Shown here: piece by piece, positions 1 through 8,513 of the stretch
Position numbering within the stretch: position 1 is the first letter of the stretch
How the letters are laid out: each line of letters opens with the position of its first letter
Assembly: GCA_009780345.1 (NCBI GenBank)
Contig: WRAG01000020.1
Span: forward strand, 1-45,256
Direction: 5' to 3'
Source of the DNA: Oscillospiraceae bacterium
GTDB lineage: Bacteria; Bacillota; Clostridia; Monoglobales; WRAG01
Length of the DNA stretch: 45,256 nucleotides
Notes under the pieces: model-generated
Told to the model about the DNA's origin: nothing
The model's input: only the letters and a program-made list of their open reading frames with translations
The model's database searches: none
Position numbers and translations under genes: made by a program

Positions 1-309
1 AAATTTTAATTTTGCTAATGCCACGCCCTTGAGGATTGTCCGAGAAAACGAGCCGTTTTGTGGCGATGTTTGATCGGAAACAATCTACCGTATTCCCGAA
101 AATCCACAGCCATCTGCCAAACTTTTGCGCGGAAAAAGATGAAGAAACTCCTCGCATAATACGCTTCGGAGGGCTAAATCTCTAAGCAATAAATTGCTAA
201 GAGATTTATGCCAAAGCGCCGCGCTCATGCACGTGCTTAAAAACCAAGCACACGTGGCGCAGAGGCGAGTGCGAACAACTCGCACCTACACAAACAACAT
301 CTCGCGCTT

Positions 310-422
310 GGGAGTGGCATCCGAATCCGTTTTTGGGATTCGGCTAATGCCACCCCTGTGAAAACCGCCAAAGAACACGAATCGTTCTTTGATGAAGTGT
401 GATTTGTTGCGGTTGACCGCTA
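310..422. repeat. Hairpin repeat unit, copy 1
   Basis: Begins GGGAGTGGC and contains a stem formed by GTGGCAT-CCGAATCC and GGATTCGG-ctaATGCCAC (about 314-352). It is followed by CCCTGTGAAAACCGCC and ends in a segment with GTTGACCGC. A second, diverged copy lies at 877-1000 in the same orientation, with the stem retained. Confidence 0.7.
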
Positions 423-876
423 GGCGCGGGTCGCTCTCAAACGAGGGCAACGTTTTATCTCGCTAATCTTTCCTGACTCGCTTACGCTCACTGGATAATT
501 CGACTACAACTTACAAAATACGTAAGTTAAGTCTCATTTACCGCGAATGCGGTTCGCTAACCCAGCTTTTCTGTCGCCGGCTTTGATGCAAATCGCGGTT
601 TGTGCGTTTGCGTCATAGGCGACCGGGATTGGGGCTGAACCGTCCAAAACTGGCTGTGGCATCAAAATTTTAATTTTGTTAATGCCACGTCCTTGCAGAT
701 GGCTGTGGATTCGCCTTGCGAATCTTACGCCCCTGCATAATTCGGCTATGACTTGCGAAAAAACACGCAAGTCAAGTCTCATTTAAAGGACTTCCCAAGA
801 ATTCAAGGCGCCTTTTGCCACAGAATGATTGGCTGAAGTCTACCGTGTTTTGGCTAACGGTTCGTCCTTGAGGGTT

Positions 877-1000
877 GGGAGTGGCTTCCGAATCCGTTTT
901 TTGGATTCGGCTAATGCCACCCCTGCGAAAACTGCCCGTAAGAGCAAGGCGTTTGGTGCCGTAGCTCGAACGGTTGCAGTTGACCGCCCCAAGAATGCGA
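877..1000. repeat. Hairpin repeat unit, copy 2
   Basis: Second copy of the unit at 310-422. It has the same GGGAGTGGC start, the same CCGAATCC/GGATTCGG hairpin followed by ATGCCACCCCTG, and the same GTTGACCGC near the end. The middle part has diverged, so the stem is the best-kept part. Confidence 0.7.
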
Positions 1001-1264
1001 GTCGCTTTTTGACGAAGCATGATTGGTTGAAACCTACCGTAAGGGCAGAGCCCTTACCGCCCGTCCGGTAACGGCAGTCCGCGCTTTAGCGTGGACAATT
1101 ACCTTATGCCGTTTCCTCGGCGCTTTTTGCCGAATCAGTGACCACGCCCGCCGCCTCAGCGGCAAAAAGGGTTTTTAGGGCAAAGCCCTAAAAATCCCGC
1201 GCCCGTTGGGCGCAAATTTTGATAAAACTTTTTTCAAAAGTTTTTGGGTTTTAGGGCATTCGCC

Positions 1265-2272
1265 CTAATACCCATTAGGGTTACTCGACTGCCACCGCCA
1301 GGTATCAATACACATATCATCAAGTCCAAGTTTCGCTTCAAACCCAATCTCCGCCGCGGCTAACGCCGGGTCGGCGTAGCACATAGCAATGTCTCCCGGG
1401 CGGCGCGGCGCGATTTTATAATTTATCGGTTTGCCGCACGCTTTTTCGAACGCATGAACCATTTCGAGCACGCTGTATCCCTTGCCGGTTCCGAGGTTGT
1501 AGATTACGACTCCCGATTTATTCTTAATTTTATCAAGCGCTTTCAAATGTCCGTCCGCAAGATCGACAACGTGGATATAATCGCGAACTCCGGTGCCGTC
1601 AGGCGTGTTATAGTCATTGCCGAACACCGATAGGCACTCTAACTTCCCAACCGCGACCTGCGAAATATATGGAACCAAATTGTTCGGAATATCGTTCGGA
1701 TCTTCGCCGATTAAGCCGCTTTTGTGTGCGCCGACAGGGTTGAAATACCGCAAAATCGCGATGTCCCAGTCGTTATCGGCGGTGTGAATGTCTTTTAGAA
1801 TATATTCAATCATCAATTTCGTCTGCCCGTACGGATTTGTCGCGGACAGCGGAAAATCTTCCTTAATCGGAACGCTCGCGGGGTCACCGTACACCGTCGC
1901 CGACGACGAGAACACGATTTTCTTAACGCCGTATTTTTGCATAAGCTCGCAAAGATTGATCGTTCCGGTAATATTGTTGTGGTAGTATTTCAGCGGCACG
2001 CTTACGCTCTCGCCCACCGCTTTCAGCCCTGCGAAATGGATAACCGCGTCAAACTTTTCGCTTTTAAAAACTTCCTCAAGCCCTTCGGTATCGAGCAGGT
2101 CGATTTTGTAGAAATTAAAATCCCGCCCGGTAATTTTCTTTATCCGTCGAAGCGATTCCTCGCTACTGTTGGACAGGTTGTCCACCACGGCGATTTCGTA
2201 TCCCGCTTCGAGCAACAGCACGCAGGTGTGGCTTCCGATATAGCCCGCGCCGCCCGTAACTAAAATTTTCAT
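1265..2272 (-). CDS. galE: UDP-glucose 4-epimerase
   Basis: Interconverts UDP-glucose and UDP-galactose in the cytoplasm (Leloir pathway and supply of galactose for surface glycans). The 335-residue protein is the usual family length. The NAD-binding Rossmann motif GGAGYIGS is at residues 7-14. The catalytic set is present: Ser124 in [10 protein letters not shown], Tyr148 and Lys152 in YGQTK. The C-terminal NPVGAH and RPGD segments are typical of GalE. The ATG at 2272 is chosen over an upstream in-frame start because AGGAG precedes it at good spacing. The gene lies 67 bp downstream of the YkvI-like gene on the same strand and may be co-transcribed. Its 3' end touches the repeat block at 1-1264. 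Identity is firm; the pathway it serves here is inferred. Confidence 0.96.
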   Translation of the reverse strand: MKILVTGGAGYIGSHTCVLLLEAGYEIAVVDNLSNSSEESLRRIKKITGRDFNFYKIDLLDTEGLEEVFKSEKFDAVIHFAGLKAVGESVSVPLKYYHNNITGTINLCELMQKYGVKKIVFSSSATVYGDPASVPIKEDFPLSATNPYGQTKLMIEYILKDIHTADNDWDIAILRYFNPVGAHKSGLIGEDPNDIPNNLVPYISQVAVGKLECLSVFGNDYNTPDGTGVRDYIHVVDLADGHLKALDKIKNKSGVVIYNLGTGKGYSVLEMVHAFEKACGKPINYKIAPRRPGDIAMCYADPALAAAEIGFEAKLGLDDMCIDTWRWQSSNPNGY

Positions 2273-2339
2273 AGATTCACGTCTCCTATGGATTTGCGTG
2301 AAATTACGCAAACTTATTTATAGAATAATTCTACCACAT

Positions 2340-3404
2340 TCATCTCCGGCTTGTCAACGATTTTATCTTCGCGTATAGCAAGCAGATTAACAACAATACT
2401 CCGCCGTATCCGACAAGCGGATATAAAATTCTGACTAAATTTGAGAACCCGAAAAAGCTTGCGAAAAGCGCGGCAATTGCGGTTGTGATAACTATTGCGC
2501 GCGTTCGGCTGTGTGATTTTTTGCCGAGCCGGGCGGAAAATCCGTAAAGCGCGCCGACTGCGGTGGTATACACTTCCGCGATTAGAATTACGGCGTATAA
2601 AATCTGCACCGCGCGAGAGATATTACCCGCTATGTAGGACATCGGCACTTCCAAGCCCTGTATGCCCGCCATATTTCCGCGCAGGGCGAAAAATATCATA
2701 ATCGTTCCAAGTCCTAACCCTAATCCGCCGAGCAACGCGCCGTTAAATATGGCTTTCTCGTCCTTCGCCCGCGCGCCGAGCGGCCCTAAAACCGCAACCG
2801 AGATAACAGTATTGTACGACACATACAAAACCGCCGCCATGCCCCAATTCCGCACTAATCCGCCGCTATTTGCCGCCACTGCCGCGGTTGCAACGTCGGG
2901 CGGGGTTCGAAAAATTGAAAATATACTTATTCCCACAACCGAGACGAGTAAAAACGGAACAATCGCGCTTATCGAGTTGATTACGCCGTTTATGCCGGTG
3001 AGAACCGTGAGCGCGGTAATTGTCACCATCAAAAGATTGCCGAATATCGCGGGAAGCCCGAACTGCTGCGCGAACAACGCGCCTGTCCCCGCAATCATCG
3101 CTGTTAAGCTTCCGAAAAGGAAAAATGTGATGATCAAATCCATTATCGAGCCGATAACTTTGCCGCCCGAATGTCGGATAATCTCCAAATGCGATTGCGC
3201 ACCCAGTTTGTAGCCGAGCCGCATAATTATAAATCCGAATATGACGAACAGGAACGTTGTAAGCGCGATTCCCCACAGTCCGTTCACGCCGAATTGCGCG
3301 AAGAATTGCAGAATTTCCTGCCCCGTCGCGAATCCAGCGCCCACCACCGTGCCGATATACGTTGCGGCTATTTTAAGTGTCGATACTTTTTTCAATATTA
3401 TCAC
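2340..3404 (-). CDS. YkvI-family membrane transporter-like protein
   Basis: Integral membrane protein of about 350 residues with roughly ten hydrophobic segments. The N-terminus carries IAATYIGTVVGAGFATGQE, the hallmark of the YkvI family, which is distantly related to APC/LeuT-type amino-acid permeases. Substrate and function are unknown. The GTG at 3404 has no visible ribosome binding site. A TTG at 3395 is preceded by GGGTGA at 5-nt spacing and would give a protein starting MKKVSTLKIAATYIG, which looks like the more natural start. The gene is 67 bp upstream of galE on the same strand, so a two-gene transcript is possible. Family is likely; role is open. Confidence 0.85.
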   Translation of the reverse strand: MIILKKVSTLKIAATYIGTVVGAGFATGQEILQFFAQFGVNGLWGIALTTFLFVIFGFIIMRLGYKLGAQSHLEIIRHSGGKVIGSIMDLIITFFLFGSLTAMIAGTGALFAQQFGLPAIFGNLLMVTITALTVLTGINGVINSISAIVPFLLVSVVGISIFSIFRTPPDVATAAVAANSGGLVRNWGMAAVLYVSYNTVISVAVLGPLGARAKDEKAIFNGALLGGLGLGLGTIMIFFALRGNMAGIQGLEVPMSYIAGNISRAVQILYAVILIAEVYTTAVGALYGFSARLGKKSHSRTRAIVITTAIAALFASFFGFSNLVRILYPLVGYGGVLLLICLLYAKIKSLTSRR

Positions 3405-3904
3405 CCATGTAAATTATATGAAATCACGTGGGGATTATATGATATTGAATGTGCGCCCTGCGGGCGCGGGGTTAAGGTGCGTTGCGCCTTAGACCGATTT
3501 TGCGCGGGCGCGCGCGGCGAGTCAAGGACCAGTCCTTGACAATCCAGCAAACTTTTGCGCGCCAAAAGTTTGATCAAAAGCGTCGCCTTGCGTTGTCGCA
3601 AAACGCTTACGCTGCGCAACGAATCGGCGATGGCGAGTGCAATCAACTCACTCCTATTTAAACAAGATCTCGCGCTTTTAGGCGCGGGTCGGTCTCGAAT
3701 GGAAGCGGTGTTTTATCTCGCTAATCTTTCCGCGAATGCGGCTCGCTAACCCAGCTTTTCTGTCGCCGCTTGCGGCACAAATCGCGTTTTTTGCGTTTGT
3801 GATCGCCAGGCGACCGGGATTGGTAAGGGCAGAGCCCTTATCGCCCGTCCGGCAGGACACTCGCCCTCGGGACGGACCCGAGTAATGGGTTTTAGGGCGA
3901 AGCC
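3405..3904. repeat. Repeat block B (dispersed hairpin repeats)
   Basis: A 500-bp gene-free stretch between the YkvI-like gene and the zincin gene. It contains a GCGCGGGCGCGCGCGGCG run, then a perfect hairpin (3521-3540, arms GTCAAGGAC and GTCCTTGAC), then AATCCAGCAAACTTTTGCGC, followed by a CAAAAGTTT hairpin arm. Next come TCTCGCGCTTTTAGGCGCGG and a CCGCGAATGCGG/GCTCGCTAAC segment. The order is the same as in 8041-8285. The right end (about 3885-3912) is an inverted repeat, GGTTTTAGGGC/GCCCTAAAACC, that runs into the stop region of the next gene. Confidence 0.8.
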
Positions 3905-4282
3905 CTAAAACCGCTCATGCCGCTCATTATACTTCCTCATATTCTGCGCGTCCTTAATTTCCAAGCCACGCTCGCCGGCAAGGCTTTCGATATGATGAGT
4001 AAATTCGTGAACCAACACTCTTTTTAGCTGCGCACGAAACTCGTCGTGGTTCAAATGCCCGAAAACTTGCGCGAACGAACCGAAATAAATCACAATATAT
4101 CTTCCCATATCCATATTTCTGTTATACTCGCCCATGATATACAGATCGTCCGCGCGCCGCGCGGGGTGCATCTTGATATCGGGCAATAAAAGTATGCCGC
4201 CGTTAAGTTTGTCGTAAAACTCTTTCGGCAACTCTTCCGCTATCTCTTCAAGCATGATTTCAGCTTCGTCTATCGTAACCAT
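3905..4282 (-). CDS. Zincin-like metallopeptidase family protein
   Basis: A 125-residue cytoplasmic protein with the zinc-binding motif HEFTHH (HExxH) in VLVHEFTHHIESLAG. This matches the small bacterial zincin family formerly called DUF1025, whose members are short and have no signal peptide. The real substrate is unknown. The ATG at 4282 is chosen because GAGGGGTGA directly precedes it. An in-frame TTG at 4297 would overlap the end of the DUF368 gene. The start lies 4 nt after the DUF368 stop, so the two genes are translationally coupled in one operon. The 3' end and stop codon lie in a copy of the GGTTTTAGGGC inverted repeat, so the last residues may be repeat-derived. Confidence 0.85.
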   Translation of the reverse strand: MVTIDEAEIMLEEIAEELPKEFYDKLNGGILLLPDIKMHPARRADDLYIMGEYNRNMDMGRYIVIYFGSFAQVFGHLNHDEFRAQLKRVLVHEFTHHIESLAGERGLEIKDAQNMRKYNERHERF

Positions 4283-4286
4283 ACAT

Positions 4287-5117
4287 TCACCCCTCAATCG
4301 ATTTATCCGGACGGCATAACAGGCGAGCGATTACCACGCCCACCGCCGCCGCGCCTAAGCACACAAGTCCGCCGATACTTATATAATCAAATTCAAGCGG
4401 GATAATAACCAAAGTTGACGCCAACACGAATCCGATAATCGCGTGGAACAATCCTGTATAGGCTTTCTTTAGCACAAACGCCATAAGTCGTGAAAACACG
4501 AGAATTGCGACAACTGCGCCGATTGCAAGTGGGATTATAACAGTCATATCAAAGGCCGCGATTCCTTGCGTCATTGGCGCGTATAGACCGAAGAAAATAA
4601 GAATATTCGCCGCGCTAAGCCCCGGAACGATTGCGACAAGTCCGATTAAGCCGCCCGCGAATGCCCATGTGTAAATATTTTGCGGCAAAACGTCCGTCGT
4701 TGCTCGATCGATGGAAACAAAAAAGATAAGCGCGACCGCGAACGAAAAAGCTAATACCATTATATGCTTTTCGCCTCGTCCGTGTTTGCCCGATTGCTTC
4801 CAAAGCGCGGGAAGCGTTCCGATGATACATCCGATAAAGAACCACATTAGCTGAACTTCGGCAACTTCCAAGAAATAGCTTAGAAGCGCGGAAAACAGGA
4901 ATATTCCGAAAACGCCGCCAATGGCGATTGGAAGAAAGAAGAAAAAATTTTCTTTAAAATCGTTTCTGATATTCGCAAGGAAGTTTATCATTCGTTCGTA
5001 AACGCCGAATACGGCGGCAAGAACGCCGCCGCTTATGCCGGGCAGGATAAAGCCGGAACCTATAAAAGTTCCTTTGGCAAAGCGTATTAGCCATGATGCG
5101 ATGTCGCCTTTTTTCAT
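4287..5117 (-). CDS. DUF368 membrane protein, PopT-type undecaprenyl-phosphate translocase
   Basis: A 276-residue polytopic membrane protein. N-terminal GTFIGSGFILPGISGGVLA is the conserved DUF368 motif, and a second inverted copy, IGLVAIVPGLSAANIL, lies in the second half, as usual in this two-repeat family. DUF368 (PopT) and DedA proteins have been shown to return undecaprenyl phosphate across the membrane for cell-wall synthesis. The ATG at 5117 is chosen because AAGGAG precedes it; an upstream in-frame start lacks this. It is followed directly by the coupled zincin gene and preceded by a 36-codon open frame with its own promoter. Family assignment is firm; transport activity is inferred from relatives. 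Confidence 0.9.
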   Translation of the reverse strand: MKKGDIASWLIRFAKGTFIGSGFILPGISGGVLAAVFGVYERMINFLANIRNDFKENFFFFLPIAIGGVFGIFLFSALLSYFLEVAEVQLMWFFIGCIIGTLPALWKQSGKHGRGEKHIMVLAFSFAVALIFFVSIDRATTDVLPQNIYTWAFAGGLIGLVAIVPGLSAANILIFFGLYAPMTQGIAAFDMTVIIPLAIGAVVAILVFSRLMAFVLKKAYTGLFHAIIGFVLASTLVIIPLEFDYISIGGLVCLGAAAVGVVIARLLCRPDKSIEG

Positions 5118-5182
5118 ACGAGTTCTCCTTGTGAGCACATTAAAATCCACTACGGATATTGTAGCGCAAAAAGGCGGAAAAA

Positions 5183-5293
5183 TCAAGTGTTTTTTGCGTT
5201 TTGCATTTTTTCTATCTCTTTTTTCAGCATTTTAAATACTATTTTGTTTAGCCACCTTATTATGCGGATTCTTATAGTGATTTTATAATACAT
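5183..5293 (-). CDS. Small 36-residue basic peptide upstream of the DUF368 gene
   Basis: A short open frame, MYYKITIRIRII..., rich in Lys, Arg and Ile, ending KKEIEKMQNAKNT then TGA. The support is positional: AAAGGAG lies about 10 nt before the ATG, and a good promoter (TTGTGT-17-TATACT) lies just upstream. The frame ends 65 nt before the DUF368 start, so it would be the first cistron of that operon. No family is recognised. It could be a leader peptide, a small membrane-associated protein, or simply an accidental frame on the 5' leader. Confidence 0.45.
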   Translation of the reverse strand: MYYKITIRIRIIRWLNKIVFKMLKKEIEKMQNAKNT

Positions 5294-5316
5294 AAATAAT
5301 CATCTCCTTTGGCAAG

Positions 5317-5345
5317 AGTATAGCATACAAAATCCGGCAACACAA
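5317..5345 (-). promoter_or_regulatory. SigA-type promoter for the DUF368 operon
   Basis: On the minus strand, TTGTGT (-35) and TATACT (-10) are separated by exactly 17 nt. The start point would fall near 5310, about 20 nt upstream of the small open frame at 5293. Confidence 0.6.
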
Positions 5346-5416
5346 CAGAAATTCTATTTTATTTCTAATTTATTTTAATTTTATCTTATATGATAAGATA
5401 TATTAGAGGTGTTGTT

Positions 5417-5584
5417 ATGAATTTCGAAATTAAAGGTAACAATAAGAAAAGTCCGGCAATATATAAAACATTATATATACGCCAACATTTGGTAGATAAA
5501 ATCGAGAAAATCGCAAACGAACACAACACTAGTGTTAATAATGTTATTATTTCCATGATTGAAAGCTGTTTGGAAGATGAATAA
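5417..5584 (+). CDS. Small ribbon-helix-helix-like protein
   Basis: A 55-residue protein with a basic N-terminus, then IYKTLYIRQHLVDKIEKIA and NTSVNNVIISMIESCLED. A beta-strand followed by two helices, the second containing a T/S-x-N-x-V-I pattern, is the layout of Arc/MetJ-type ribbon-helix-helix DNA-binding proteins. The ATG at 5417 is chosen because AGAGGTG lies 6-7 nt upstream. It is monocistronic, transcribed toward ugpC and stopped by the shared terminator just after it. No toxin partner lies beside it, so an antitoxin role is not supported; a small autoregulated repressor is possible. Confidence 0.65.
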   Translation: MNFEIKGNNKKSPAIYKTLYIRQHLVDKIEKIANEHNTSVNNVIISMIESCLEDE

Positions 5585-5612
5585 TAAAAAAAGCCGCTAA
5601 AGCGGCTTTTTG
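5585..5612. terminator. Bidirectional Rho-independent terminator
   Basis: AAAAAAGCCGCT and AGCGGCTTTTT form a stem with a 2-nt loop, A-rich on the left and T-rich on the right. It serves the convergent small gene (5417-5584) and the ugpC-like gene (5622-6734). Confidence 0.9.
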
Positions 5613-5621
5613 TTTTAATAT

Positions 5622-6734
5622 TTAGTTTACAATCGATAATTCCGTTTCCCTGTCAAATAGGTGAATCTTATTCGCGTCGAACGCGACTTTGATTTTATCG
5701 CCGTGTTTCGCGGTCGAACGCGGGCTAACCCTTGCAACCATGTTCGTTCCCGCAACTTTAAGGTATAAATAAGTTTCCGCGCCCATAAGCTCGGTCAACT
5801 CAACGTCAGCGTCAACCAAACTGTCCGGCATTGAAGAGATGTAAGCTTCTTCGTCGTGAATGTTTTCAGGGCGAATTCCCATAACAACTTCTTTGCCTTT
5901 GTAAGGCGCCAAAGCCGGATTTTTCGCCTTTCCTTCCGGAAGTTTAACCGACTGACCGCCAAACGTTAACCATGTTTCGCCGCCTTTCTCTTCAAGTAAA
6001 GCGTCAACAAAGTTCATTTGCGGGCTTCCGATAAATCCTGCAACGAATACGTTACACGGATTCAAATAAAGTTCTTGCGGAGAGTCAACTTGTTGAATAA
6101 TACCATCTTTCATAACAACGATACGCGAACCCATTGTCATAGCTTCGGTTTGGTCATGCGTTACGTATATAAATGTAGTTTGCAGTTTTTTATGAAGTTT
6201 TCCGATTTCGGTTCTCATTTGAACACGAAGTTTCGCATCAAGATTAGAAAGCGGTTCGTCCATAAGGAAAACTTTCGGATTTCGAACAATCGCGCGACCC
6301 AATGCAACACGCTGCCTCTGCCCGCCCGACAATGCCTTCGGTTTACGGTCAAGTAATGGTTCAATCCCCAAAATTGCCGCCGCGTCGTTTACTTTTTGCT
6401 TAATTTCAGCTTTCGGAATTTTTCGAAGTTTCAACCCGAACGCCATGTTTTCAAATACCGTCATGTGCGGATAAAGCGCGTAGTTTTGGAAAACCATCGC
6501 GATATCACGGTCCTTCGGCGCAACGTCGTTTACAAGAGCGTCGTCAATGTAAAGTTCACCGTCGGTAATTTCTTCAAGCCCGGCAATCATTCGAAGTGTA
6601 GTAGATTTTCCGCAACCCGATGGGCCGACAAGGATGATAAATTCTTTATCTTCTATTTCAAGGTTAAAATCCTTAACCGCGGTAACGCCACCCGGATACA
6701 TCTTGTAAATACTACGCAAACTTAAGTGTGCCAC
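5622..6734 (-). CDS. ugpC: Sugar ABC importer ATPase, UgpC/MsmK type
   Basis: Cytoplasmic ATP-binding subunit of the CUT1 sugar or glycerol-3-phosphate importers. The 370-residue length fits the family. Motifs: Walker A GPSGCGKST at 37-45, Q-loop Gln83, signature LSGGQRQ at 135-141, Walker B VFLMDEP at 155-161, switch His193. A C-terminal TOBE-type regulatory region holds MGIRPENIH. The GTG start is supported by AGGAGGAG just upstream. No permease or binding-protein gene is adjacent. In many Firmicutes a single such ATPase (MsmK) energises several sugar importers, and that is the likely role here. Substrate cannot be told from sequence. Confidence 0.92.
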   Translation of the reverse strand: MAHLSLRSIYKMYPGGVTAVKDFNLEIEDKEFIILVGPSGCGKSTTLRMIAGLEEITDGELYIDDALVNDVAPKDRDIAMVFQNYALYPHMTVFENMAFGLKLRKIPKAEIKQKVNDAAAILGIEPLLDRKPKALSGGQRQRVALGRAIVRNPKVFLMDEPLSNLDAKLRVQMRTEIGKLHKKLQTTFIYVTHDQTEAMTMGSRIVVMKDGIIQQVDSPQELYLNPCNVFVAGFIGSPQMNFVDALLEEKGGETWLTFGGQSVKLPEGKAKNPALAPYKGKEVVMGIRPENIHDEEAYISSMPDSLVDADVELTELMGAETYLYLKVAGTNMVARVSPRSTAKHGDKIKVAFDANKIHLFDRETELSIVN

Positions 6735-6891
6735 AATATCTCCTCCTAAAATTAATCATTTCTAAACCATTTTACCACAAATTTTTCAAAAATGTTAGTG
6801 CCTATTTTAACAAAATTGTAACAATTATTTTAGTAATTTTGTATAACTAGGCAAAAATTGCCTGTAAAAAACACGCAAATGAAGAAAAATA

Positions 6892-6920
6892 TTGAAATTT
6901 TTGCGAACATAGTGTATACT
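6892..6920 (+). promoter_or_regulatory. SigA-type promoter of argC
   Basis: TTGAAA and TATACT are separated by 17 nt. The gene starts 22 nt after the -10. The stretch GAACATAGTGTATAC that includes the -10 recurs exactly upstream of tRNA-Pro (21308-21322). Confidence 0.7.
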
Positions 6921-6942
6921 TAGTCAAAAGAGGTGGAGCTGA

Positions 6943-7995
6943 ATGAAAATGAATGTAGGAATCTTAGGCGGAACAGGATATGTAGGAATTGAAATTGTGC
7001 GGCTTTTAAGCCGTCATCCAAATATAAATATTGCTCGAATCATATCGCAATCCTTTGTGGGCAAGGCGATTTCAGAGGTTTATCCGAACCTTAAAGGCGT
7101 GTGCGACGTTGTGTGCACCGCGCTTGACATTGACGACATCGCGCAAAATTGCGACGTTGTGTTTACCGCGTTGCCGCACGGCGCGTCGAAAGAGGTGATT
7201 CCCGCGCTGTTTGAAAAAGACGTCAAAATTATCGACATGTCGGGCGATTATCGTTATAACGACAAGGCGGTTTACGAAAAATGGTACGGCGAGGCGCATA
7301 CAAGCCCCGAATTGCTGGAACAGTCGGTCTACGGGCTTTGCGAGGTTCATCGGGAGAAGATTAAGCAAACAAAGCTGGTGGGAAACCCCGGTTGCTACAC
7401 GACTTGCTCTATTTTGGCGCTCGCTCCGGCGGTGGAGCATGGAATCATTGATAATAGCAGTATTATAATCGACGCAAAGTCGGGCGTTACAGGCGCGGGG
7501 CGGTCGGCGGCGCTTGATTTTTCGTTTTGCGAAGCCGCCGAAACCGCGAAGGCGTATAAAATCGCGACCCATCGTCATACATCCGAAATTGAGCAGGAAT
7601 TGTCGATTTTCGCTGGCGAAAACTTGCAATTATCCTTTACGCCGCATTTGATTCCGATGAAACGCGGGATTTTGGCGACTTGCTACGCGAATTTCGCTGC
7701 TGACAGTTTACATAAAAATGTCGAAGCTTTACATAATTTGTACAACGAATATTATGTAAACGATTACTTTGTCCGCCTTTGCGATATTGGAATTTTGCCG
7801 GAAGTGAAAAACGTCGCCGGGTCGAATTTCGTGGATATCGGCATCGCGGTTGACGAGCGGCTTAATCGCCTTGTGGTTGTGGCTTGCATTGACAATCTTA
7901 TTAAAGGCGCGGCGGGACAGGCGGTTCAGAATATGAATATTATGTTCGGGATTGATGAAACGGTTGGGCTGGATAGCCCGGGTACTTATCTATAG
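6943..7995 (+). CDS. argC: N-acetyl-gamma-glutamyl-phosphate reductase
   Basis: Third step of arginine biosynthesis: NADPH-dependent reduction of N-acetylglutamyl phosphate to the semialdehyde, in the cytoplasm. The protein has 350 residues, normal for the family. GILGGTGYVG at residues 6-15 binds the cofactor. The catalytic Cys151 lies in VGNPGCYTT. The histidine region PHLIPMKRGI and the C-terminal AAGQAVQNMN are as in other ArgC proteins. The ATG at 6943 is preceded by AGAGGTGG; a second ATG two codons later is possible. argB follows on the same strand but is separated by about 520 bp of repeat block. argJ and argD are not in the window. Confidence 0.96.
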   Translation: MKMNVGILGGTGYVGIEIVRLLSRHPNINIARIISQSFVGKAISEVYPNLKGVCDVVCTALDIDDIAQNCDVVFTALPHGASKEVIPALFEKDVKIIDMSGDYRYNDKAVYEKWYGEAHTSPELLEQSVYGLCEVHREKIKQTKLVGNPGCYTTCSILALAPAVEHGIIDNSSIIIDAKSGVTGAGRSAALDFSFCEAAETAKAYKIATHRHTSEIEQELSIFAGENLQLSFTPHLIPMKRGILATCYANFAADSLHKNVEALHNLYNEYYVNDYFVRLCDIGILPEVKNVAGSNFVDIGIAVDERLNRLVVVACIDNLIKGAAGQAVQNMNIMFGIDETVGLDSPGTYL

Positions 7996-8513
7996 GACTT
8001 CGCCCTAAAAACCCATTTTTGCCGCTGAGGCGGCGGACGTTGCGCGGGCGCGCGCGGCGCGGCAAGGACCAGTCCTTGCCAATCCAGCAAACTTTTGCGC
8101 GCCAAAAGTTTGATCAAAAGCGCCGCGCTCATGTACGTGCTTACAAACCAAGCACACATGGCGCGGAGGCGAGTACAATCAACCCGCCCCTACCCCAAAA
8201 CATCTCGCGCTTTTAGGCGCGGGTCGCTTTCGAACGATAGCGATGGCTCATCTCGCTAGTCTTTCCGCGAATGCGGTTCGCTAACTTTTGTCGACCTCAT
8301 GCCAGACGGGGTGCCCGCACGTTTTTTGTGTGGGTCGGCGGCATAGTGGCGACGGTTTTGATAAAACTTTTGCCGTTAAAAGTTTTTCGGGGTGTGTCGA
8401 GGGTATTCGATAATACCCTTGACGACCTTAGCCTGCGTCCGCAGGCGCAAAAACGCTCCAGAGAGTAGCCCTAATAAAATTTGATATTTTTAAAGAAAAA
8501 AGGAGAAATCACG
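7996..8513. repeat. Repeat block C between argC and argB
   Basis: About 520 bp without a gene inside what is normally a tight arg operon. It starts with CGCCCTAAAAACCCATTTTT and GCCGCTGAGGCGGC, which is the inverse of 1149-1195. It then runs in step with block B: GCGCGGGCGCGCGCGGCG, a hairpin (8061-8080, arms GGCAAGGAC and GTCCTTGCC), AATCCAGCAAACTTTTGCGC, and CTCGCGCTTTTAGGCGCGG. A part (8120-8175) matches 205-265. The end, CCGCGAATGCGGTTCGCTAAC, again matches blocks A and B. Confidence 0.8.

Larger units (their letters stand above)
1..1264. repeat. Gene-free mosaic of dispersed hairpin repeats
   Basis: About 1.26 kb with no credible gene: the open frames have no ribosome binding site and no protein-like character. 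The block is a patchwork of short repeats also found at 3405-3904 and 7996-8513. Near-duplicates inside it include the AT-rich start (1-32 versus about 665-695), a GTGGCAT-type hairpin unit (310-422 versus 877-1000), and an inverted pair carrying CCACAGCCATCTG (about 105-117 versus 698-710). Bases 1149-1195 are an inverted copy of 7993-8036. The segment 541-578 recurs at 3730-3767 and in part at 8265. Both orientations are present, as expected for non-coding mobile or recombining repeats rather than a decayed gene. Confidence 0.75.

Noticed and set aside
85-1071. Open frames of 66-82 codons on both strands in block A
   Set aside because: They have no ribosome binding sites, cross hairpin repeats, and change frame between repeat copies.
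6735-6942. T-box or arginine-responsive leader before argC
   Set aside because: No T-box GGTGG-type antiterminator core and no long leader; the promoter lies only 22 nt before the start codon.
8190-8300. Phage-like or resolvase gene remnants in block C
   Set aside because: No recognisable protein motif in any frame; the sequence is explained by the dispersed repeat modules.
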